Shown here one piece after another: positions 11,701 to 24,109 of a DNA stretch of 64,000 nucleotides. The translations under genes were made by a program, and so were the position numbers. Every line of letters starts with the position of its first letter. Position 1 is the stretch's first letter. Source of the stretch: Rostratula benghalensis (taxonomy: Eukaryota > Chordata > Aves > Charadriiformes > Rostratulidae); assembly GCA_013399305.1 (NCBI GenBank), contig VXAI01000095.1, positions 3,107,422 through 3,171,421 on the forward strand, read 5' to 3'. The notes below the pieces were generated by a model that did no database searches, was not told where the DNA came from, and saw only the letters and a list, made by a program, of their open reading frames with translations.

Positions 11701-12839
11701 TTTATCTGCCTTATGGGAATATGCTGGGGGTGGGGGGTTGTTCAAACTTCTACTTTTCTGTTTTCTTATGAAAATTCTCCATATATAGGACAGGGAAAGG
11801 ATTTGAATGTCAAGAAGAGATCTGTGCTATGGAACTATTTGAGATAGTTACTGACAGGGTGATGTCATAAGGTATAGGAATAAGGTGTAAAGATGAATGT
11901 TACTTTAAAGATATGTATTTTCAATATTCATCTTAAGTGTTAGGCTAACTCTTTTTTATGTCCCTTTTTTTGTGATAGCTCCTAAAAGCAAACCAGACCA
12001 GTTTGAGTTTGTGCTCACACTAAAGAACATGTTAATACGTGGAAAAGAAAGATAATTGATAAAAGCTGTAAATGCCAATAACTGAATCCTGCAGAATTAA
12101 ATAAGCTTTTAGGAAAAAAAATTACTAACATCCCTGCCTGTATCAAACCAATCTGTAGTAATGGAACGAGTAGGAAGTGGATGAATTTTACTTCCCTTAT
12201 ATGAACAGGTTAAGACACTTCTCTGATTGCACTTGCGGATTTGCAAGTTTCCACCATTTTTTCTACTGAGAGAAACAATAAAAAGTTGCTCATTTGTGAA
12301 GTGGTATACTAGTGAAGTATATGAAAAGCTGTTTTTTGAACTTTAAACAGAGAAAACCGTCAGGTATTTTCTTATTCACATTTATTTTGTAGGCAGATAG
12401 ATCTAGTTCAGTTTATAAGAAATTGGCTCCTATTCCCACAAACTAGGGAGGAGGTAGGATCAGGCTCTCACTGATGTTTTGATTATTGCACAGAAAAATG
12501 CCACTAAGTAATCTTTCATGCAGACATTATACAGCAGTTCACTGTACTTTAATCCATCTCCCCCTACTTCTTTTTTTATTTCCAATAAAAGGAACAATGT
12601 ACACTCGACATGAACTCTAAGATTTAAATGAAGCTTCATGCGTGCTAATATTAGAGAGACATTAATAATAAATTGGGAAGCAGGCAAGCCTAAGATGATT
12701 TCTGACTTGGTTTTATACCTCAGACACTAGAACTTGAACTGCAGAGTTTGACACTGACACTTTTTAGGGAACAAAGTCTCTCTCCTACTACCTCCTCCAC
12801 CCCCCAATTCAAATCTCATCTGAGAAGTGCTGAAATGAA
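8721..12839. other. Non-coding DNA, no gene seen
   Basis: Open frames of up to 75 codons look random. There are small poly-purine runs (8910-8942) and a G-rich run near 11724-11738. A weak match to the old palindromic repeat texture occurs near 9276-9300 (TTAAGCTCATGCTTAAAG). Nothing else stands out. Confidence 0.65.
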
Positions 12840-13200
12840 GCTGTCACTCAGGCCTGCTCAGGGACCTGTCAGCAAAACATTGAGCCTTTTCATTTTGATG
12901 GGTCAGCCTGCAATCCCCTTGAAAGAGAAGTCCGTGCCACTGTGGTTTTTCTTTCTGCAGGAATTCTGAATTCTAATGAAACTCCAAATCGCTCAATAAA
13001 GGCAGGGGCATGGGGAAGTAATCCAACCCAGATCGGAGCGAAATTTGTATTTTATCTTTTTTTTTTTTCCCTCCAAGACCATTATTCTAATAGCATTCAC
13101 AAAGGGTTGTGGATTTTTTCTTCTCTCCCCCCCTCCTTTTTTTTTTTTTTTGCAGGGCAGGCGCAAAAGGAATGAGGTGTCCTTTGTCTTGATGCTACAC
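12840..13200. promoter_or_regulatory. Candidate conserved non-coding element
   Basis: The stretch from about 12870 to 13030 has the balanced, non-repetitive texture of a conserved element. It is followed by two long pyrimidine tracts (T12 at 13057-13068, and mixed C/T 13118-13151) and then TGCAG at 13151-13155. The tract plus AG resembles a 3' splice site, but no open frame continues beyond about 15 codons after it. Low confidence; conservation is not tested. Confidence 0.25.
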
Positions 13201-13484
13201 TGAGATTAGGTAGCAGCTCTCTGAAAATGAAAGGGCATGGCTCAAATTTTCTTGGGTAAATATCCATCCACCTATTGCAGTCTGCATTTCCACTGCTACA
13301 AATATCTCTAATGTATGACTGTGCCGAGAGAAAGAGAAAATTCCACATTAGCATTTCTTCCCCAGAAGAAACAGTCTTTCATTAACACTGTACAAAGCTT
13401 TTTCAAGCCAAGAAGGAAAACTGCACCTTTCTCTTCCCCTCTGTTCTCTTCAACTTTTCCTTCCTGATTAGTTACTACCTAGGA

Positions 13485-13508
13485 CTGATATGAGGATGCT
13501 CATATCAG
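13485..13508. repeat. Perfect 10-bp inverted repeat with 4-base loop
   Basis: CTGATATGAG, loop GATG, then CTCATATCAG. All ten pairs match. No poly-T follows, so it is not a Pol III terminator. The arms do not extend, and the stem is too short for a microRNA precursor. Confidence 0.75.
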
Positions 13509-14386
13509 GATAGAGGGGAGAGGATGCAGAGAGAGAGAAAATAATATATGTAATGTGTTGATGTATTGTCTTTAAAGTAGCTTTATTAACACACGTGTTT
13601 TATGTTTTTAAAATATGTATGAATTCAGTAGCCTTTTTATGTTTTCTCCCATTGAAGGCCATTTATTTTAACAAGGAGATAATTGTATTTTGCCAACTGT
13701 TTAAAATTTGGAATCGTTAGAGAAGATACAGGCAGCCTAGCAGACACAGAATTTAGGGCATGGTCAGTGCTACAACCTAGTACTTTTTTATATTTTAGGA
13801 GTTAAAGGTGATCCTACTCTTTTTTTTATATAGACTTCTCTGGTGCACAACAATTTAAATAATTTTGTCAATTGAACACAATCAGATTAAAAAGCAAAAT
13901 AATTTGGAAATTTAAAAAAATCCAGCTGAATAGCACGCACAAAAGTATTTTCTGTGGAAAACACAAAACAGCCCCTTTGTATGATATTTTATGGAACTAG
14001 AAAATAAAAATACAGATGGAAAACTAGCTAAAAACTTTGAATTTGAAGCACAATCTAATGCAACAATGTAAAGATATCAATTAGATGGTGTAACACTGCT
14101 TATGGCAGGATGGTTAAGTGTTGCCTAACTCTCTTCATTGTCTGGTTAACCTGCAAGTATGCCCATCAGGAATGTTTCAACAATTCTACAGCAACCCCTT
14201 CCACCCTATAATTACGTTTGCGTTATTCAATCTTGCAGAATCACCATCTTCAGGCTCTCACTCTCTCTCTGCAAGACATGACCCAAACATCTCATCTTCC
14301 TCTGCTCTCCCTGTCCAAAGAGAATCCATTATAACCCCAGGTGTTGAAAAGCCCAGATGTTATGATGTAGCACGCAGCAAACCAAC

Positions 14387-14398
14387 ACACGTACGTGT
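14387..14398. repeat. 12-bp perfect palindrome ACACGTACGTGT
   Basis: Self-complementary 12-mer followed by alternating purine-pyrimidine sequence (TATGTGCTTGTGCAC). Probably a degenerate TG-rich patch. Confidence 0.6.
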
Positions 14399-14976
14399 AT
14401 GTGCTTGTGCACAGCACACCTCTCTTCCTAATATTTTCTTGAGCATTGTGATCAAACTTGGATGCCAGAAAAAGTACAGTATGTCATTTTCCTTGGTGAT
14501 GACCTTCAGAGGTTCATTTCTCCCCTTGATTGGCACACATCTCCATGGGAAATCATTCTAATAGGCCCCTATTTCTCTACCTACACTGTCAGGGGCTGCT
14601 AAAACTATACTTCATTTACCCTGCTATACCTCACTATTGCACCATAGGCAGCACATACAATCACCCAGAGTTCTGATGCTGCGTTACATCTGGACATCTA
14701 AAAGCATTTAAAACCACGATAGACACCGCTTCCTTCCTTTTGTCAGGACATTAATAGCACTTTCTCTTTTCTCTATGAAATCCATACCATTTTCCTTCAC
14801 CCTCTTCCATGGCAGGTAAAGGCAGGGACTTGGATAAAGCAAAGGTACTTATTTTTGTCTTGATTCCAAGGGATTAATTGTATTTTAAAGATATATGTTT
14901 AACCTATGCAGTAAACTCTTGCATACATTTTAAGATTGCCATACCCATATTGTATATAAATCTACCTACCCCACAC

Positions 14977-15008
14977 CATATATATACACGTGTGTGTATG
15001 TGTATATT
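14977..15008. repeat. Alternating TA / TG dinucleotide patch
   Basis: A short TA stretch passes into CACGTGTGTGTATGTGTATAT. Purine-pyrimidine alternation is nearly continuous, a typical degenerate microsatellite. Confidence 0.75.
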
Positions 15009-17211
15009 AAGAACACACAGATAATCTTTTTTAAAATAGCTAAATGCTTGCAAATCTCCAATTCAGTAGGTGCTGGGCTGCTTAAAATGCACATGCCTCA
15101 AAGACAGCCTTGGGTTTTAACTTAATTTTGGGGAAGGTGGCATAATCATTTGACCTTTTCAGTATGTTCGGAGTCTCACAAAGCAAGTGTTGGTTCTCAT
15201 CCATTGTCAAGTACCTGATGATTGCAAAAACTTTACCATGGAAATTTTATTTTCAGTGCATCACCTACAGTTTGCCCCTGCATCATGAATAATTTAAGAA
15301 CCCACCTTGCAAAATTAATATCAGCCAAAATGTTTAGTGTAGAACAGAGCATGGCTTTCATTATTATTTATTTGGTAATGCTCAACCTTGAGCTTTCTAA
15401 GAACAGAAGGAAAACGCACTTCTATCTCATTTGAGGGCTTGATCCAATACCAAAGACAAACTGAACATTGCACCTCTAAAAAGACAAGAAAATATTCTGA
15501 ACGAGATTGAGCTCAATTATTTTATTTTACTCAAAAATCAACCTAATTGTCGTCTTCCGTTCGCTGGTCCAAGTCCAATTCATACCTTATGTAGTTTCAT
15601 CTACTACAGCCAAATTCCCCCCGCTCGGAGGCAAATGTGTGGAGAAATCATGGACCGGAGCACAGCTGCATCCTCTGTTAAGGGTGATACCCATCCTGAA
15701 TTAATGGGAGTCCTGGGAATCCTTGTTTTGAGGAGGTGAGCCTGCCAAGGTACAGACCCACAAGTTTACTTCTTCCAATATTCTTTCTGTTCCAGTTTGA
15801 CAGAAGTTGTTCACAGTCCAGCTTTTTACTTAAAAGCTTGCAACCATTTTTGTAGAAGCATCAGCTCTTCCTTAGTAAAACAAGCAGCCTAAACTCAGTT
15901 ATTAGCAATCACAGCTTCCGCAAAGGGTTTTACCCTGAATCAGAAGATGCAGGCATTTGTCTTTCTCCTTCCTCTGGCCCCCGAAGGTATGGGATGTGGA
16001 AAAATTTTAGAACTGTTACCTACCTACATACCAAAACCCCACTTAGCAGATTTGGCACCTTTACCTTTCCATCCTTCCCAGAGACCTTTCTCATCTAAAT
16101 GACAAGATAAATAACTTGCTTTCACAAAGTAGTCCAACAACTTGTGCCTCAAAGGTCTGGTCAAATGTATCCAGAAAACCACGACTGCGTACACTGGCGA
16201 AATGTGAGCAGCTACTAAGCAGCATGACCATATCTCTAACCTCTACTCGTGTTGAGTAACACTTACCCAAATGGGACCTCATGGAAGAGTCAATCTCCAC
16301 ATCACATTTGAAGAATCAGAGTCCAAGTAGCAAAACATATATTTAAATGGACTAAGTTAATCTTCAGGTTAATTAATGCCAGTCTAGGTTTATTCTGGCG
16401 ATATTTCATTCTAGTTCATCCTAGTACTATTCTATTTCCCATAAGAACCTTAATATTTTGGGTTATTTTTATTACAAAATTTCAGTCTCCCAGTGATCCA
16501 GTATTAATTACTTTGATAGAGTTAAGGCTTGATTTACACCAGTGGCCACTTTTTTTGAATATATACACTAGAACATTTTAATAAAATTAAAACTGTTGTT
16601 GCCTTGTGAACATTGCCAGAAAGAATTAGATCCTTTTTCCTCTTTCATTCAATAAAGTCATAATTTATTCTGTAGATTTTGTTTATTTTTAATTTTGTAC
16701 AGTGGGTATATTCTAATTTTAAAACAAACTGCAGACATCTTTAAATGTTAAAACCCACAAGGATAAACCCAGGAAGTGCTCCAGATACATCTACAGTAGC
16801 ATAAGACCTGTTCCTCCCGCCCCAATCCCCTTTATAATTGGTTACGATGTTCAATATAAGGGATAAATGAGTGCCCCTCTCCTGCTTGCTCACAGTATGC
16901 TACAAAACCCTGAAAGGGTTAATTGGCATTTTAAGAAAAGGTAATTGTAAAGCCTATCTGCTGGGGTTATCCCCAGAATTGGGGGGGTGGTGCATAGGTC
17001 TCCCACCCACTGGAGCATCTCACATCTTGAAGAGCATGCTGAAGACAAAAGCAGTACTACTGCTGTTTCTTGATTTTCACTTTCAGCTCTAACTGCTAAC
17101 CCCCAATGTGCTCTTTTGAGTTTACTATATCAAGCTAGTACTTACAGCAGAGTATATGTACTGTGTCTTGACTGTAAAATTATACTGACATTGTAAGCAT
17201 AAATATAAAAC

Positions 17212-17224
17212 TGTGTGTGTGTGT
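17212..17224. repeat. (TG)6 microsatellite
   Basis: Six TG units plus one T, uninterrupted. Short, but potentially polymorphic. Confidence 0.85.
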
Positions 17225-17442
17225 TTAAATCATACATAATTTACTGCTGGCTTTACGGGTTGCAGAGGAGCACACTGACTGGAGTGGGTGCTCTAAAAAA
17301 AAAAAAATAAATGGATGGAGAGACTGGCTACTCTTTTATATTTTTAAAATAAACCAAACATTTCACCGAGTAAAATATATAACCTGGCATATAAAAAGTA
17401 ATGTTGTTTTAAGTAAGTGAAATGTCAAACTGAATCTGGGCG

Positions 17443-17455
17443 AGGTCATAGGTGG
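17443..17455 (+). promoter_or_regulatory. DR1 nuclear-receptor-like site
   Basis: AGGTCA, one base, then AGGTGG. This is the direct-repeat-1 arrangement bound by RXR, COUP-TF or HNF4 type receptors, with one departure in the second half-site. An isolated motif; chance occurrence is quite possible. Confidence 0.25.
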
Positions 17456-17835
17456 CCATTTTCTTACGATATCAAACCCTCTGCCAGTTGTTTGTAGATG
17501 CTCATAATATTTTTATCCTCTGAAAAAAATATTTTTTTGTGTTCACTTTTGCCAACAGAAACTTTTTTTCCGTTATGTTCTTCTAATGCATTCCGGTGAG
17601 GAAAGAGAAGTCATGTACACGGGAACACAAAGGAGACACTTTTCCTCTAGCTCTGGGCTGACAAATATTCAGGAGCTAACGCCAATCTGAGGGTTTTATT
17701 CAAGTAACATTTTTCTGGGCACGAGTTGATTCTTGTATTACTTTTCTGTGTAGCTTGGCTTTAGGTATTCAGTTTGCAAGAGGCAGAGCTCCTGCATTTA
17801 TTTAGTTTTTAATAATGTCATCCATTGCAGTGTAC

Positions 17836-17855
17836 AAAAAAAAAAAAAAAAAAAA
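17836..17855. repeat. A20 homopolymer
   Basis: Twenty consecutive A residues. No retrotransposon body or target-site duplication is recognisable around it. Confidence 0.85.
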
Positions 17856-19815
17856 GGGTGGCTTTACCCCTTTGGCCCTAGATTCATCGACTTCTACAAT
17901 GAGTGATTCCTCCCTTTGTGCCCTGTTTCCACTGACACTACCTCCATAACATGCAAACTACAGAAATGCTTACTGTGAGAGGAGGATGGCAGAATGGGAT
18001 CCTATGTATTTCCTACTCAGATTTAGGATTCAATTCACCACCTTGAAGAAAACTGTTTCTTTTGATGAAATCAGTGGAGCTATTTGTATAAGCATACGGC
18101 AGCAAAGGAAGGCTGCGTACATATTCATTAATCAATATCTCAAATTTTTAGCATGAGTGTTTGATAAAAAAACCCAAACCTATTCCAACCCTGTTCTAAT
18201 CTCTCATACAGCTGTATGTCCCCCACTTTCTGTAACTAACTCACCCCCTCAGCATCAGCTCTTTCGCAATTTAAAGAAAGAATCAGAGCCAGGATGAAGC
18301 AGAATATTTCTTTTTTAAAAAAAATCTCCTGTGATCTTAATTACCTTGTATCACATCTTGCAGCACCTCTACAGCTGGACAAATGATTTTTAGTACTGGT
18401 ATTTTTCACCCTGAATTGAATGCCGCCCTACTCACTAAACCAAGAGGTTGGTCTTGCTTGTTCCATATCATATGGACATGCAGGAGAAAGCATGGTGGTC
18501 TACCAACTTCTACATTAGGTAAGAAAAAATGAAGAACTCATTTGCTAAGTCTCTTAGAGGGAATCAGAGGTTTACTATATGCAGCTAAGGGTTGTAACTG
18601 CCTTAGCTGCAGTTGTATACATAACTGCCTTTATTTGCTGGCCAGTGAAGTTTTTATCTGTATGTGTCTAGGAAATGTTGAGCCTGACAACTCTCAGACA
18701 GTGCAAGCATTTGTTTTGTCCTATATTGAAGGCTAGTGACACAATCAAGGTCCCTGTAATGTTTTTCAGAATATTAGCCTTTCTTTTTCTAGATTGCCGT
18801 TAATATTTAAGAGTAAGTTCTTGATGCTGTAGTTTTGGGGCGTTCAAGAACAAATTAGCTGCCTGTGCCTTCTGTAGATATTTCTTCCAATATCTCTCTC
18901 TAATGGGGTATTCACTCAAATGAGTCCAGTGAAATTCTTGTCATTGTTGAGCACGTCTCCTAGATCCTTCCCTCTTTGCTTTCTGCATTTTCACTTCTTC
19001 GTGAAGATGCTTAATGCAGTATAATTGAAACAATTTTATTGTCTCCAGCCATCCATTCTACTGTTTCAGTGGCAGAAAATACTGGTCAATTTGACAACTT
19101 AATACGACTTTAGTGGTCATTTGAACTCCTTTAAGCCACTGGGTGCTAAAATTACTTGTCAGCTTCCTTCACCTGCAAACGGAATATAACTGGTCCAGGA
19201 GAAAAGGAGGAGAAAACTCCTTTCCACCAAAAACATTTACCAAAAGAGATAATTGCAAGTTTTACTAATTGATAGGGCAATGACTCTTCCTACAACAGCT
19301 CTGAACCACTTGTGAGCAATACTTGGTGCTCTCACCTGGAGCTCCACTGATGCCTTCAAACTTTAGCTTTTCTTCTTCCCGCAGGGCTGGATCATTAAAG
19401 ACAGAATAGGTTACACAGCCATTTCAACTCTTCCTTTTGTATGGATCATTTTTTGTAATCTAATCTATCTATTAATTGGATGCCTAGTGTTCAACAAATG
19501 CAGTTCCAGCTCACACTTGAGCGTGGTGCTCTGTCTGTATAAGTGCTAAGTAGATATGTGCACTTGGGATCGGAGCAACTGCCAAAAGGAAGAAAACATT
19601 TCTTTCTCCCTCCTCCCTTCTTTAAGCATACCTAATTTGCCTCAATATCAGTAGATACAATTAAATCAAAAACTTACACTAACCCAGAACTTGTTAAAAA
19701 AAGTATGTCAACAACATACCAGAAACACAGGTGATTATTTTTCAGTATCTCTCAAGCTTCCTTCTCAAACTTCCATGCAAAGAAAATACCACGTAAGACG
19801 TAAGAATTAGAAGAA

Positions 19816-19862
19816 CTTGATCCTGTTCCCCTTGAAGCCAATGGCATTCCAATTAAGTCGGC
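19816..19862. repeat. Fragment of an old dispersed repeat
   Basis: TTGATCCTGTTCCCCTTGAA followed by GCCAATGG resembles the GATCCTG...CCCATTGAAGTCAATGG texture of old sauropsid repeats, from general memory. A similar CCCATTGACTT string at 19960-19972 may belong to the same insertion. No clear ends. Confidence 0.25.
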
Positions 19863-20879
19863 TAGACCCCCACCATATTTTTTACTTTAGATCTATTTTT
19901 TCAGGTTGTATGTTACCCTAGATAGATTACAGCATACGCTCTCATACCATCAATAATGGTTCCCATTGACTTATAGCCACAACTACCAGAGTTGCAGTTA
20001 CCTCCTGCCAAGAGGTCACCCTGGGAACTTTCTGATAAATCAATGGGAGCTTTATGGATTGGTTTTCTTCTCCCTTCCAGGGATAAACTCAAATAGTGTC
20101 CCTGTCTGGACACTTGTCTTCTACACCAAGACTAATTCATCGATGTGCTGAGAAACACCATTCTGGTCTGTCCCACTGCATGCTGCTCCATCGATACCTT
20201 GCGTTTAAGTTCCTATTCTTTAAAAACTGTTCAACAGGAGACCACAGGTAGTGTTAAACTAAACTAACACAGGTTTCTTTGTGTCATTCACACTATGGTG
20301 AAGTCACTTTTCAAATCACGTGAACGTGCTAATTTCTATGGGGTCCACATAATTAAACTCCCCGCTTTGGAAACTTACCACCTTTGTGTCTTTAAATATA
20401 AACTTTGAGGACACATTTAGTAACACTATAATCTTGTTATAAGGATAATACTCTGTTTTTAACAGTGATTAGAAGACTCTGTTAATAACAGCATCAATTC
20501 TTCCTTTCAAAGCCAACACAGATTACTGCTCTGAAAAAAAGGCTAGATGTCAGAAAATGTAAGCTAGCTGCTCACCCTAAAAAACACACATCTAAATTCT
20601 TCTGCTAGCCTGGTTTCCTACAGATTTCTGTCCTTTAGCCCTTGCTCCTCATCTATATCCTCACCATACGCTCTGTTCAGGAAGTCCGAGGAGATGCTGC
20701 AGCCCGCCAGCTGTTCCCAACAGAAGGGTTGAGTCCTGCCCACCTTCCCCTTGGTGGGGGCACTCATTTGGGTTTCTCTCCTCTACCGATTTTCACCAAA
20801 CTTCCAAGAACTTAATTAGCACTGACATTTCTGCCCTTCTGTCAAATACAGTTGAAAAAAGGAAAAGCAATGATACTAG

Positions 20880-21230
20880 GAGAGGACTGGCAGGTAAAGC
20901 AAATGATCACGTTAAGCCTCATTTTTGTAGATACGCAACCTAAAGGATGCCAATAAAAATGTACAGAAAGTCTAAAGCTTTGCATTAGAAATACTCCCTG
21001 CATGATCTGAGTTAATGTTTCTTTTGTATATGGGTGTGTATTTAAAGATAATTAATATTAGCTGTGAATTTTGAGACTGATATCAACACAGTCTCCCTTT
21101 GTAGTGCCTACAGTTTCGTAAATGCAAATAATTTTGCAGTTGGTTTTGCATTTTTAATTATTAGCAGGCAGAGTTCCTTTGGTATTTGACTGCCTAACCA
21201 TGACTCAGGGTAGACACACATTCGTGGCAC
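20880..21230. promoter_or_regulatory. Candidate conserved non-coding element with POU/homeodomain sites
   Basis: Contains the exact octamer ATGCAAAT (21122-21129) running into AATTTT, and about 15 bases later TTTGCATTTTTAATTA near 21145-21160. Further AATTAATATTAG strings lie near 21050. The paired octamer-like and TAAT motifs are seen directly; enhancer function and conservation are inference. Confidence 0.35.
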
Positions 21231-22079
21231 TAATTGTGACTAGGATTTTCAGGTGTAAATCAAAGTGGAATTAAAAAAAAAAAAATTTAACCCCCAAGAG
21301 AATCTTGAACAGAAGTCCTTGAGATGGATGGGCTCAGATTTATTTTTTAAAGCTCTGGTCAAAGATATTTCCATTAGTTGAACTAAGGTAGTGTATGTAA
21401 TAGTAATACAGCTCAGACTGTTGTAAACACTTACTGTATAGTATTGGGGGGGAGGAGATATACTGTGATATTAAAAAAAAGCCCACATTATTTCGAGGTA
21501 GGCATGCCAAAAGCAGTTCTCTGGAACAGAAGGTGGCCTAATTATTAAAAGAAATGGCTTCCATCTCTGTGATGGTCTGACTGTTTGTGGATAAAATCCT
21601 ACAACTGTGAAGGGCCTCATGCACTGCAAAAAAAAAAAAAAAATAGAGAGAGAAGGAAAAAAAAAAAAAATCAAAGTGTTCAGCAGCCATACATCAGAGA
21701 GACTATACAAGAAGGGTATCGTATTTTTAGAGACCCCAGAATTCCTGAGCAAAGTAGTAGTTAGTACCAGGTCTACATCAAAAGGAAACAACATTCTGTG
21801 TCATCGCTGGCCTCCTCTGTGATGTTTTGCCCTCAGCTTCATAATACTCAAAAAGTCATGGTTAAAAAAGACAGACTGTCCCTTTAAAATTAGATCATCC
21901 CTTTTATTAATATGCAGAATGAGTTGTCAATTGACCAAGCAACAAATGTACATCCTCATATCCTCATTTTCACTTCTATCTATGAATATTTTAAAACCCT
22001 AATGTGTGCTTGGCCATTTGGGTTTTAAGCAAAGACTTATCACAGTGTAAAACCCCTCATTTTTATCCCTTAGCTGAGG
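21231..22079. other. AT-rich non-coding DNA with poly-A runs
   Basis: Nothing gene-like. Two A-rich runs (21628-21643 and 21657-21670) flank a short GA-rich spacer. The 107-codon minus-strand frame (21471-21794) is low-complexity, rich in F and S, and reads through these runs. Confidence 0.65.
21628..21670. repeat. A-rich simple repeat
   Basis: A16, a GAGAGAGAAGG spacer and A14. Simple low-complexity sequence. Confidence 0.85.
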
Positions 22080-22214
22080 GCTTCTTTTTCCCTTTTCCAG
22101 GGTGTCATTAAAAATCTGATGCCAAGAGCTGGGACTTGGCAGGGTTCGCGATATAATTTGCAATCTGCAGTGTTTGCTGGCTAGCCCCCACCTGCCCCCC
22201 TCTTTTTTTTTTTT

Positions 22215-22258
<44 letters not shown>

Positions 22259-22560
22259 GCCTGCCTGCTAGAGTCAATAGGGGGCATCCCTCATCTGTCT
22301 AAAAGAAAAATAGCAGCATACTAATTAGAATTCTATTTGCCAGAAGCCTCGGAGTTGCTGTGCTTATAGATTTCAAGCTTCTTTTGTTTGAATTAAATTG
22401 CCAACTTTTCCCCCCCTCCTCCCTCCTCCCTTTCCTTCTCTGCACTAGGCATGAGAGAGCGGGTGCCTTATTTGATTGAAAGAGGGGGTAGGGGGATGGG
22501 GAGGAGGAAAGCCTTAGCTATGGAAATGCTGAGGAAATGTCAGGGTTGTGTTTAAAAATG
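22080..22560. promoter_or_regulatory. Candidate conserved non-coding element interrupted by poly-T
   Basis: Both sides of a long poly-T run have mixed, non-repetitive sequence with homeodomain-like cores (ACTAATTAGAATT near 22320, TTGAATTAAATTG near 22390). A CTCF-like TCAATAGGGGGCA lies at 22274-22286. C-rich and G-rich patches follow at about 22410-22510. The call rests on texture and motifs only. Confidence 0.35.
22203..22253. repeat. Long poly-T tract (T12-CC-T37)
   Basis: Twelve T, two C, then 37 T. It is the longest homopolymer in the window. On the minus strand it would be a poly-A tail, but no LINE or SINE sequence precedes it on that strand, so slippage growth is the simplest explanation. 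The exact length is unreliable. Confidence 0.85.
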
Positions 22561-22799
22561 CCTGGTATGCTTTTCAGTGCCTGACTCCTGTCTTTCTAGC
22601 AGGGTTGTGGAGGGGAGGAAAGGGGGCCTGGCATTAAGCGCAGGCTCTCTGCCCCTTCCCCCTGACACTGAAATTCTGGGGGAGAGCCGACATGCTTTTC
22701 CCCAGCTCAAAGCCAGATGGTTCAAGCTTGGATAAAACCTTGGGATGAGATCACAAAGCTTGTTCATAACAGAACACACAACATCTCTGTTTTTCTGTT
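22561..22799. other. Short non-coding spacer, no gene seen
   Basis: Mixed-composition sequence between two candidate elements. A 75-codon minus-strand frame (22552-22779) has no recognisable features. Confidence 0.55.
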
Positions 22800-23020
22800 A
22801 ATACCTCCTTTTGTACGCGTTGTGTAGGGTGAGGGAGGGGCCAGGGGATATGTCATAAATCCAAAGGAAAATGTCATATTTAACATTAATTTGTTTTCGT
22901 AACCCTGTGAAAGAATTCAAGCTTTCTCCATTAAAATGTCATAATTAACCGTTGAGAAGTTTTATTACAAATAATTTTTAGGTTCACGAATAACTGAGCG
23001 AAATTCACGTCCCAAAGTTT
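22800..23020. promoter_or_regulatory. Candidate AT-rich conserved non-coding element
   Basis: A run of TAAT, ATTA and TCATAA cores between about 22850 and 22990 (ATGTCATATTTAACATTAAT, then ATGTCATAATTAACCG). The repeated ATGTCATAtttaac / ATGTCATAattaac theme about 65 bases apart is notable. Function is inferred. Confidence 0.3.
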
Positions 23021-24109
23021 TTCACTGCCCTGAAGCGTCTGAACACATACAGAATTTTTTTTAGACACAAGGAAGAGTTTCACAGAGCAAGCTTCAAACA
23101 CAGTGACATTTATGCAACTTCTGAAGTTTAGGTGACTAAATATTAAGACTGAGCTCACTTTCCATCACCACAAATTATGCCCATGCACAATACGGCCATT
23201 GACTCCAGCCATTCACAGTCAAGTCTCATGCGCTGATTCACAACCGGGGATGAGCAAATCATGGGGACAGAATAATGCATTCGATGATCTTCATATTCCT
23301 CATAACGATGGAATGCTTGCAAAGGAATAAGAATTCTTTTCAAATGCATTACTCAGTTTGCTTTCTCCTTACAAATCTTTAACAGAGCTCACCTATGGCT
23401 GTGATGGGCGCTCTCGGGTGACACTGCTTCTGCTCCCCACCCAGATAAAATTATATTCCTTATTTGACTTTTAGCATAAATATTACATAGATACTTAATA
23501 TACAGCACGCTCAGAATATTTGTATGCATCAGCTAAAAGCTTGATTTCCTTACTGTTCACTCATCACAGTGCAGTTCTCTTTCATAAATGCCCATGAAAG
23601 GGCAACATATTTTGGACAGGGCTATGAACACAAGAAAAAAGAAATTAAGGCTAATTCCAAGTTTGCCTTGTTTGTCTGTCAGTACTTAAAATCAGTAATT
23701 TGTAAAGCCAAATTCTGTTCCTGAAAAATTTGACCCTCAAATTTGGTGTAAAAATAATACTGAAATTTGCCATTATGTTTGACATAAAGAGCATTTTATT
23801 TTTTTTCTTTTAAACTGTGAAGCCTTTAAGAATTAACAATGTTCTAATTTTTTTATGGCATTCAGACTCACGCCTGAAATACTATCTCTTCCTTTAAAAA
23901 AAAAAATCATATTTACTTTATTGTAGTATATTTGATTTTGCCTTGGTAGATGCTGTGATTATTTTTGCACAGTCCTTGAAAATAAATTTCCTGAAAAAAC
24001 ACAGAGCTAAAGTACCAGATAACCACTGCATTTTTATGTATTCATTAAAGATAAGATCTTAAAGGAAAGAGGGGAAATACGGACATTAGTAACTCTTATA
24101 TATACTCCT
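23021..24109. other. Non-coding DNA, no gene seen
   Basis: AT-rich sequence with short A/T runs and only chance open frames of 64-75 codons. I see no repeat or motif cluster worth naming. Confidence 0.65.

Larger units (their letters stand above)
13201..20879. other. Non-coding DNA, no gene seen
   Basis: The longest open frame is 147 codons (14118-14561, plus). It has no recognisable domain and no flanking exon structure, so I treat it as chance. Contents are a small perfect hairpin, dinucleotide patches, an A20 run, a nuclear-receptor-like DR1 motif and an old-repeat fragment, each listed separately. Confidence 0.65.

Noticed and set aside
13118..13254. Exon-like arrangement: pyrimidine tract, CAG, then GGGTAAATA about 95 bases on
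   Set aside because: No open frame continues through it and the pyrimidine tract is simple poly-C/T. Without transcript data it is not called an exon.
14118..14561. 147-codon open frame, plus strand
   Set aside because: Serine- and histidine-rich random-looking translation without a recognisable motif.
17836..17855. A20 run as a possible retrotransposon tail
   Set aside because: No SINE or LINE body and no target-site duplication are visible next to it.
21999..22277. 92-codon minus-strand frame rich in lysine
   Set aside because: The lysine run is only the poly-T tract read on the minus strand.
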